A program made the translations under genes and the position numbers. The notes beneath the pieces were generated by a model. It had not been told where the DNA came from and ran no database searches. It was given only the letters and a program-made list of their open reading frames with translations. A stretch of DNA of 64,000 bases from Deinandra increscens subsp. villosa (taxonomy: Eukaryota > Streptophyta > Magnoliopsida > Asterales > Asteraceae), in contig JBCNJP010000018.1 of NCBI GenBank assembly GCA_039602395.1, positions 372,001-436,000 of the forward strand. The letters are read 5' to 3'. Shown here one piece after another: positions 60,937 to 64,000 of this stretch (positions within the stretch are counted from its first letter, which is position 1; each line of letters opens with the position of its first letter).

Positions 60937-62534
60937 TCTGATAATTTTTATCTGTTCTTTTAATTTAATTAAATATATATATATATATATATATATAGTG
61001 TCTTTTATTTGTGTTTTAAAAAAAATCTAAAACAAGGGGAATATATAATTTAAACATCTGATGTTTTCTCCAAATTGTTTGCTTTTAATTTTTTTTTTGT
61101 TTGACCAGGTTGGGAAGTGATATAAACTTCCAGGTGTTTGCTGACTGACACGTGTAAGGTGAATGTGAAAAGCTGTGATTCATGGTCGATATGCTTGGTA
61201 GGCTCTGCTGTCAATCAATCAAAATATACGGTTTATCACAACACTTGAAGATAACGTATGATGCTTGATAGGAAGCACACACTTAGGTTAGTACAATTTC
61301 TATTTGACTGTCTACCAGGAATCCTGAGACACACGCCCAGTTCTTAGTTTTGATGTCATGCTTAAAAACTCCAATTTCCTCTGCTTTGCGTAAGCTATGA
61401 CCTGGGAATGTTGTACGTGAATCAGGACTCAAAGCAGAGACCTGGAACCTCCCTGATCCACGTACACTTAAGATCACATTGTACATACTTTATAAACCCA
61501 AAAGATGTCAATGTGCACAACCAAAAGAGACCTCAAGTGTCCAAAACCCATAGCCTTGTCACTGATGAGAGCATTATCAAAAATGTTTCAAAAATTCAGT
61601 TGATGTTGTATATTATCCAACAAAGTCTCCGTGATCTATTCTTTCTTTCCTCAACCCAGTCTGGAGCATGATGTTAGGCTTAAAGGAAGGTGTCGTGAAA
61701 AATATTGTACGGAAACCAGGTATACTTGATAGAATGTACAAATTATACCTAGGACTTATGTGTGTGACCTGGATAGATGTTCATAATTAATAAACCCTAG
61801 AATATAAATCGTCTGGTGAATCTGCCTAAGTAAGCGAAAGCGGTACGAGTTTAAAACAGACCAAAATACCAGCAATCGCCTGAACACGCGAAGTAACTGA
61901 AGCTGAAAAGGGTTCCACAGTCACAGACTATCTGGTATGATCCCTTATATGCTTCCTCATTCAAAAATCAAGTTTTTTTATTTGTTTATTTTTTTATTGT
62001 TATATTTTTATTGTCTTATTTTATTTTAATTTTGTTTTATTTATTTCTTAAATTATTACTAAGTTGTCAGATATAAAACTCTCGGGTTTGAGGTCAGGGG
62101 AAGCCTTCAGTAATGAACGGGTTAACTTTGACTGTTTGATGATAATTAAAAATTTGATTTGTGGAAGTTTGTGCGTCAAGTGTTCAACTTTAAAACTTGA
62201 GGGGGTAATAATGATTTTTTTTTTTAAATTTGAAAGAAAAAGGAGAAGTTCCATCTTCACCACTCTCTCTCTCTCTCTAAACCCTAATCTCCACTACCCT
62301 CACCTCCGGTCTCCACCATCCATCGCACACCACCACAACTCTCGCCACCACCCTGCGAACTCACCACCACCACCCTCATCGTAAATCAGCCTCTGAAACA
62401 CCCACATAACCCCTCACCGTCGCCGCCACTGTTCCCCCTTCAGCCCGTCGCCACAGTCGCTGGCTCCACTATCTGACACCGCCTGTTCTGTCGGAATCGT
62501 TCACCGAACACGATTCCGGTGTGAATTTTGAGCT
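60937..62534 (+). other. Spacer between pol and the post-pol frame of element C
   Basis: Non-coding. A TA dinucleotide run (60971-60998) follows pol. Toward the end an A-rich stretch, a CT microsatellite (62261-62277) and a TAAACCCTAATC/CCACCACC-rich stretch (62278-62480) look like a plant gene's 5' UTR placed just before the ATG at 62535. Confidence 0.5.
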
Positions 62535-64000
62535 ATGGCACCTCGCCTGAAGCGTGCAGCTAGACCCGCACATGATCGACCCGAGTATGTGTTAAATTAT
62601 GTGATTTCTTTTGGTCGGGACTGGAAGGGAATAAGGTTTGGGTGTATTGGTGCTTGAAATTGTGTTTAAAACACAAGTATATGGAATTTAAATTGAGTTG
62701 TAGGTGTACTTGGAGAAGATGACCCCTTTTCGAGCGAAATTGAGGCTTTTCGATTAGGCTCCCAAGCTTTTTGATCAGCCTCGGTGCTTCTCGATCGAAG
62801 ATTCTCGGTATACGGGACTTTTCGATCGGTGTAAACACTTTTGATCGAACGCTGATACTTCTCAATCAAAGCCTAGGCTTTGCGATCGAGAGATCGGCTT
62901 TTCGATCGGGGATCTTGGTGACAGGCAGTCTTTTCGATCAGCTCTAAGGCTTTTCGATCAGGGACTCCAAAATTGGGTAGCTTTTCGATCGGGAACCTAG
63001 TTCTCGATCGGAAAGGTACCTGATGATGTGTTTCAATTGGCTTCTTCCATTTTTAAGCCGTTATGCTGACCGTTTTTCGAGAAATTCGTATGTTTGATAA
63101 ATTTCTGTCTGTTTTGGTTTTTAACTTTGTTTGTGAGTGTAGGGATTTAGATTTTGTCAAAGATCACAACACAGTCGCTTATTTGCTGGACCCGTCTGCA
63201 GAATACAGAGAGAAGTACATGTCAATGATAGAAGGCTTGAAGCGTTGCTGTCTACATTATGCCCTCACAGCAAACCCTGTCATCTGCAAGCGAATGCAAC
63301 AGGAATTCTGGAAGACTACATTTGTATCTGATGATGGGAAGCAGATTATTGCCAAGATACAAGCAACAGCTGTGGTATTGACCGAAGAGAATTTCAGACA
63401 GGCTCTTAGACTAAAAGATGTTGATGCTGATCCATGGCTTTGGATAAAGAGACAGTTACTCAGTGTTTAAAGGAAATGGGATATCACACAGTGTCTCCAC
63501 CTAGTATGAAGGCTCTCCTTCCACCTTACTAGAGAATGTTGGCTCACTACTTGCAGAAGTGCATAATTTCCAAGAAAAGTTCAACACATCAACTGAACCA
63601 AGTGCACACTCATGCTATGGTGTCACTATTTAGAGGGGTTCGTTTCAGTTGGTCCAGGCTAATTTTTGAAGATGTCAAGGCAGTAGTGACCAGGGATAAG
63701 AAATTTGTTGTTGTCCCAAGGTTCATTCAATTGGCACTGGATTCTAGATATCCAAACTTGAGGAAGACTAATGATACACATGATACTAAGCCAATGGGGA
63801 TTGAGGTCTTCCCTATGATTAACTCCAAGAAACAATTTACTGATAAAGTTCCGTTTGGCAACAAGTTTGGTGAATTTGCTAAAATTGCCAGAGAGGAGGT
63901 TCCTGTTCAGAGAAATGTTGTTATTGAAGAGGAACCAATGTGCCCGCCTCTCAGAAGTCAGTTACTGAAATTTCAGATAGTACTGATTGGGAAGACTTTG
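62535..64000 (+). pseudogene. Post-pol additional reading frame of element C, probably spliced, partial
   Basis: A short exon starting MAPRLKRAARP (62535-62584) ends at a GTATGT donor. An AG acceptor at 63141-63142 joins it in frame to DLDFVKDHNTVAYL and on to about 63430. A frameshift near 63432 leads to ALDKETVTQCLKEMGYH in another frame, a TAG near 63529, and then an open stretch through VVVPRFIQLALDS to the window end. Similar frames occur after pol in composite-family SIRE-like elements, as I recall; their function is unknown. It is not an envelope of known type: no signal peptide or membrane segment is visible in the exons. Confidence 0.6.
62585..63142 (+). other. Predicted intron in the post-pol frame, rich in TTTTCGATC motifs
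   Basis: 558 bp from GTATGT to GTGTAG. Joining its flanks restores a single frame across the codon GA|G. 62725-63015 contains about a dozen CTTTTCGATC-like motifs, the same motif as in the leader hairpins of this element. A T-rich stretch precedes the acceptor. Confidence 0.5.

Larger units (their letters stand above)
47171..64000 (+). mobile_element. Decayed SIRE-like Ty1/copia element C, running off the window
   Basis: The 5' LTR (47171-47614) is followed by a PBS, hairpin leader, gag, protease, integrase, RT, RNase H and a post-pol reading frame, all on plus. Coding is split by element D and a MITE and broken by stops and frameshifts. DSGCSRHMTG at the protease, a long Gag with coiled coil and two CCHC knuckles, and an extra frame after pol suggest the SIRE/Maximus lineage; that lineage call is from memory of the family. 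The 3' LTR is not in the window. Confidence 0.85.

Noticed and set aside
60971..60998. TA repeat as a promoter for the post-pol frame
   Set aside because: Simple dinucleotide run about 1.5 kb before the ATG; nothing links it to transcription start.

Overview
The window looks like plant nuclear DNA from a eudicot, most likely Asteraceae. The evidence is one clear plant-specific gene, TATA-driven LTRs, initiator-Met primer-binding sites, tRNA-derived SINE and L1-like LINE remnants, and a copia element whose post-pol reading frame resembles ones I recall from composite-family assemblies. The family assignment is inference. The only well supported host gene is a small intronless SIAMESE-RELATED (SMR) type CDK inhibitor at 2755-2967. 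Almost everything else is transposable elements, many nested and many with readable target-site duplications (TSDs).

Layout, left part. 1-2530 is AT-rich spacer with a Helitron-like end and a small inverted repeat. After the SMR gene come a foldback element (3819-4673), a long-TIR element (5075-7266) that received a probable solo LTR and a SINE, a Helitron-like end, a Tourist-like MITE (7875-8164), and an L1-like LINE remnant (8378-9422, resuming at 13320). The LINE is split by a tandem array of a miniature LTR retrotransposon: four 386-bp LTRs, three non-coding internal domains, one TSD. An intact, very young Ty1/copia element sits at 15294-20799. 23135-26115 may be one hAT-like element carrying gene-like fragments; another TIR element follows at 26131-26933.

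Layout, right part. From 28248 to the end is one nested cluster. The host is element A, a Ty3/gypsy-like element with about 3.5-kb LTRs and no recognisable coding. Its 5' LTR received a large solo LTR (31456-36833) that itself received a CACTA element (33004-34042). Its internal region received a second large solo LTR (37839-43751), which received a third (40373-42533), plus a block of gene-like sequence with a foldback MITE. Its 3' LTR (46676-47170) is cut by a decayed, SIRE-like copia element C (47171 to beyond 64000). C was in turn entered by a coding-free LTR element D (49486-54924) and a hAT-type MITE (56398-57146).

Most notable: (1) the TRIM-like tandem array; (2) arrays of RNA hairpins just downstream of the primer-binding site in two unrelated elements, A and C; (3) a probable spliced post-pol reading frame in C whose intron holds the same TTTTCGATC motif as its leader hairpins; (4) coding-free element D with conserved LTRs, PBS and PPT; (5) palindromic modules in the LTRs of A and its relative. 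Coordinates and identities were read by eye.
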